A stretch of DNA of 8,373 nt from Bacteroidota bacterium (GTDB taxonomy: Bacteria > Bacteroidota > Bacteroidia > B-17B0 > Aurantibacillaceae). Position 1 is the stretch's first letter; each line of letters begins with the position of its first letter. Made by a program: the position numbers and the translations under genes. Of this stretch, positions 5,822 to 8,373 are shown in pieces. Under the pieces are notes generated by a model, which made no database searches, was not told the DNA's origin, and saw only the letters and a program-made list of their open reading frames with translations. Location: the NCBI GenBank assembly GCA_005800865.1, contig SYEI01000335.1, positions 1-8,373 on the forward strand. Direction: 5' to 3'.

Positions 5822-6654
5822 CCTAATACTTCTGTAGCTTCCATCACAATCATCTTTACGTTTTTATCGTACTCTAAAACTAATTGTTTTAAAGGTGTCA
5901 ATTTATTCTTGTCAATCATCAAAAAAATAATGTCCTTATATTCTGTATCCCCCAAATCATTTCCTTTAATGATTGTTCCAGATATTCCAAGGTTCTCTGT
6001 AATAATTAAACTTAATTCTTTTAAGCTTTTAGCAGATGATATATGAACTATTTTTTGACTATTAGCTCCAACTAAAATTAAGTCAATTATTTTAGAGCCA
6101 ACATAAATACTAATCAAACTCCAAAGCGCTAACTCCATACTATTAAAAACAAATCCTGCTGAAGCCACTACTAATGCATCCAATACTAAAATAACCGTAC
6201 TCGTTTTAATACTTGTATTTGCCGCAATAATTTTTGCCAAAATAGTTCCGCCACCTGCCGATGCTCCGCCTTTAAATATTAAACCAAGTCCTGCGCCAAC
6301 AGTTACGCCTCCATATAAGGTAGCCAACATTAAATTATTACTCAAACTTTGCAGTTGAATAACTTTAGCTAATAAATCCACAAAAAACACGACACTCGTA
6401 ATGCATATAATGGTATTAATGGCAAATTTTTTACCTAAGTATTTTAAGCTTACTAGCAATAATGGAATGTTAATTAAAGCCATTAACAATCCAATCGATA
6501 AATGAAAAACATGATTCAATACTATTGCTAAACCTGCTGTTCCACCTGTAGCAATATGATTAGGAGATAAAAAACCAACAATGCCGATAGACATGATAAG
6601 GCTTCCTAAAACAATGAAACCATAATTTAGCAACTCTGTTTTGTAACTCTTCAT
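5812..6654 (-). CDS. YitT-family membrane protein (DUF161 + DUF2179)
   Basis: This 280-residue integral membrane protein has the standard length and two-part layout of the YitT family (PF02588 then PF10035). The N-terminal part has about six hydrophobic segments, near 11-29, 39-52, 55-70, 79-95, 108-126 and 153-195 (the last probably double). Conserved glycine-rich turns include ATGGTAGL (35-42) and FKGGASAGGGTILAKI (127-142). The C-terminal soluble domain (about 200-275) contains GISGTIIKG (223-231), KDIIFLMIDKN (240-250) and the closing EATEVLGK. The family is widespread in bacteria and its transport or other role is not established. The ATG start is followed by MKSYKTELLNYGFI, a normal family beginning. 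It ends within the shared hairpin with the convergent propeller gene and is divergent from the EF-hand gene. Confidence 0.93.
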   Translation of the reverse strand: MKSYKTELLNYGFIVLGSLIMSIGIVGFLSPNHIATGGTAGLAIVLNHVFHLSIGLLMALINIPLLLVSLKYLGKKFAINTIICITSVVFFVDLLAKVIQLQSLSNNLMLATLYGGVTVGAGLGLIFKGGASAGGGTILAKIIAANTSIKTSTVILVLDALVVASAGFVFNSMELALWSLISIYVGSKIIDLILVGANSQKIVHISSAKSLKELSLIITENLGISGTIIKGNDLGDTEYKDIIFLMIDKNKLTPLKQLVLEYDKNVKMIVMEATEVLGKE

Positions 6655-6671
6655 ATTAAATACTTAAACAT

Positions 6672-6698
6672 AAAGGCTAAAAGTACGAAATAGCCTTT
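6672..6698. repeat. Inverted repeat in the divergent promoter region
   Basis: AAAGGCTA (6672-6679) and TAGCCTTT (6691-6698) are perfect inverted copies separated by 11 AT-rich bases. The pair lies 18-44 bases upstream of the YitT start, where its promoter would be, and about 65 bases upstream of the EF-hand gene start. It could be a binding site for a dimeric regulator or a short hairpin in a leader. It lacks a T-run that would make it a terminator. Confidence 0.45.
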
Positions 6699-6739
6699 GT
6701 TAAATTAGTTCTTAAACAGAGATAAATCAATATTAATGA

Positions 6740-6747
6740 TAATTTTG
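6740..6747 (+). promoter_or_regulatory. Likely -7 element of the EF-hand gene promoter
   Basis: TAATTTTG is a perfect TAnnTTTG match, placed so that transcription would start about 10 bases before the ATG at 6765. No TTG or TTTG lies at the expected -33 position, so the promoter may be weak or helped by an activator. Confidence 0.45.
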
Positions 6748-6764
6748 TTGCCTTAATTAATTTT

Positions 6765-8373
6765 ATGAAGAAAAGTAATCATATATGGAGTTTCTCTACT
6801 GTTGGTGGAGTTAAGCGTGTGAATTTAGAATCTGGTTCAGATTTAATACATCTTGAAGAATTGGATCCAAAATTATGGACAGCCTTAAGCTGCCCTGTAA
6901 ATGGATTAGAGATTGATAAGAAAACATTAGAGATTATTGATGCTGATAAAGACGGGCAAATACGAGTGCCAGAAATTATTGAAGCGGTAAATTGGATTAC
7001 ATCTATTTTAAGAAACCCTGATGATTTATTAAAACAAGAAGCAGTGTTTTCTTTAACATCAATCAATGATTCAACTGAATTAGGAAAAAATCTTTTAGAC
7101 TCCGCAAAAATTATTTTAAAAAATTTAGGTAAAGAAGGCTCAACGATATTAACCGTTGAAGAAACATCTGATACAGAAAAAATATTTGCTGGTACAAAAT
7201 TTAATGGTGATGGTATTATCACAGAAGATTCAACTTCTTCACCTGAATTGATTGCTCTTTTAAATGAAATTATTCAAACATCAGGTTCAATTGCTGATAG
7301 AGGTGGTAAGCAAGGTATTACAGCTGAAACTTTACAACTATTTATAGAAAATTGCGAAAAGTATTCGGCTTGGTACGCCAAAAAAGAAGCGGATATAAAA
7401 ACAATTTTCCCATTAGGAGACATCACCGACGGAGCGTATCAAAATTTTTTATCCATCAAATCAAAAGTAGATGATTATTTTATTCGTTGTCGCTTAGCAG
7501 CTTTCGACACACAATCTACTGAAGTATTAAATTTACAAGTAGCGCGTGTTGAAACAATTACAGCGAGAGATTTATCGAGCTGCATTGAAGAAATTGCAGC
7601 TTACCCATTAGCAAAAATAGAAGCCCATAAATCATTACCTGTACATACTGGAATTAATCCAGCATGGGAAAAAGCCATTAGTGATTTCAAAACACTAACG
7701 GTGAGTGTTTTATTCCCAAATAAAGATACTATTACAGAAACTGAATGGAACAAGATTGCTGAAACCTTTGCACCCTATGCACAATGGAAATCAGAAAAAG
7801 AAGGAGATCTTGTTGAAGGATTAGGAATAGAAAGAGTTCGTGCCATTTTAGTAGGTACTGAAAAAAATCAGTTGCAAACTTTAATTGAACAAGATAAAGC
7901 TTTAGAGCAGGAAGCCACAAATATTATTTTAGTAGATAAATTGGTTCGCTACCACCGCGATATGTTTACCCTATTGAAAAACTTTGTAACCTTTTTTGAC
8001 TTTTATACGCCAGGTTCTAAAGCCATTTTTCAAGCAGGTACATTATACATCGATCAAAGAAGTTGTGATTTATGTATCAAAGTATCAGATATGGCTAAAC
8101 ACGCAACCATGGTGTCGTTTAGTGGCATGTATTTAATGTATTGCGATTGTACATCAAGAGCAACCAACGAAAAAATGACCATTGTTGCTGCCTTAACTAA
8201 CGGCGACATTGATAATTTAGTGGTTGGTAAAAATGCGTTATTCTATGATAGAAATGGATTAGATTGGGATGTAACGGTTATTAAAATTGTAGATAATCCA
8301 ATTAGTATTCGTCAGGCTTTTTTCTCTCCATACCGCAAAGTATCTCGTTTTATTGAAACACAAGTAAATAAAA
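6765..8373 (+). CDS. Large EF-hand protein of unknown function, N-terminal part
   Basis: Starting at the ATG (MKKSNHIWSF), the frame stays open for 536 residues to the right edge, so the 3' end is missing. Residues 59-70 (DADKDGQIRVPE) form a canonical EF-hand loop: Asp at 1, 3 and 5, Gly at 6, Ile at 8 and Glu at 12. This predicts calcium binding. A second loop, FNGDGIITED (146-155), has the NGDG-I core but lacks the leading acidic residues, so it is probably degenerate. There is no signal peptide or membrane segment in the visible part. The rest is mixed helical, with a strand-rich stretch from about 420 to 515 containing C434, C437, C460 and C462, which may be a metal site. Its function is unknown to me. 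I have the impression that similar long EF-hand proteins occur in other Bacteroidota, some perhaps with C-terminal membrane helices, but that cannot be judged here. Confidence 0.8.
   Translation, partial: MKKSNHIWSFSTVGGVKRVNLESGSDLIHLEELDPKLWTALSCPVNGLEIDKKTLEIIDADKDGQIRVPEIIEAVNWITSILRNPDDLLKQEAVFSLTSINDSTELGKNLLDSAKIILKNLGKEGSTILTVEETSDTEKIFAGTKFNGDGIITEDSTSSPELIALLNEIIQTSGSIADRGGKQGITAETLQLFIENCEKYSAWYAKKEADIKTIFPLGDITDGAYQNFLSIKSKVDDYFIRCRLAAFDTQSTEVLNLQVARVETITARDLSSCIEEIAAYPLAKIEAHKSLPVHTGINPAWEKAISDFKTLTVSVLFPNKDTITETEWNKIAETFAPYAQWKSEKEGDLVEGLGIERVRAILVGTEKNQLQTLIEQDKALEQEATNIILVDKLVRYHRDMFTLLKNFVTFFDFYTPGSKAIFQAGTLYIDQRSCDLCIKVSDMAKHATMVSFSGMYLMYCDCTSRATNEKMTIVAALTNGDIDNLVVGKNALFYDRNGLDWDVTVIKIVDNPISIRQAFFSPYRKVSRFIETQVNK

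Noticed and set aside
6779..7222. Minus-strand open frame of 147 codons
   Set aside because: Lies antisense inside the EF-hand gene. The plus-strand frame carries the EF-hand motif and stays open for 1609 bases; the minus translation is serine/phenylalanine-rich noise typical of antisense frames.
1..8373. Mobile element, CRISPR array, defence or toxin-antitoxin system
   Set aside because: No transposase, integrase, direct-repeat array, nuclease or small paired genes were found. The identified genes are housekeeping, membrane or conserved-unknown types.

Overview
The window looks like chromosomal DNA from a member of the Bacteroidota. It is AT-rich, and the best promoter-like sites follow the Bacteroidota pattern (TTG, 19 bases, TAnnTTTG) rather than the proteobacterial -35/-10. 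Start codons generally lack a Shine-Dalgarno sequence. One secreted protein ends in a type IX secretion (T9SS) type A sorting domain. I see no sign of phage, plasmid, insertion sequence or CRISPR.

Left part (1-1376). The 5' part of prs (ribose-phosphate pyrophosphokinase) runs leftward off the edge. It is divergent from a tRNA-Leu(CAA) gene, and each has a well-formed promoter. The tRNA is followed by a strong terminator, a second terminator-like hairpin, and a near-copy of the tRNA 3' end. About 400 bases then hold no convincing gene. After that comes a strong intrinsic terminator (1187-1220), preceded by sequence that can fold into long-range stems. This is a candidate structured RNA of about 110-185 nt.

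Middle part (1377-4294). A YdjM-type membrane metal-dependent hydrolase lies on the minus strand. Next is a conserved small protein of unknown function on the plus strand. It converges on an AlkD-like DNA alkylation repair protein, and the two stop codons overlap in a TTAA. A DUF1905/YdeI fusion protein on the plus strand starts at TTG.

Right part (4385-8373). A secreted protein with about seven propeller-type repeats and a T9SS tail, also TTG-started, converges on a YitT-family membrane protein. Their stop codons sit inside one perfect bidirectional terminator hairpin. Divergent from yitT is a large cytosolic-looking protein with a canonical EF-hand, which runs off the right edge.

Strand changes at almost every gene, so most are probably single-gene transcription units. 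I see no multi-gene operon or pathway here. The genes are a mix of housekeeping (nucleotide synthesis, tRNA, possible DNA repair), membrane and conserved-unknown functions. The least explained items are the structured RNA candidate, the 130-residue conserved protein and the EF-hand protein.
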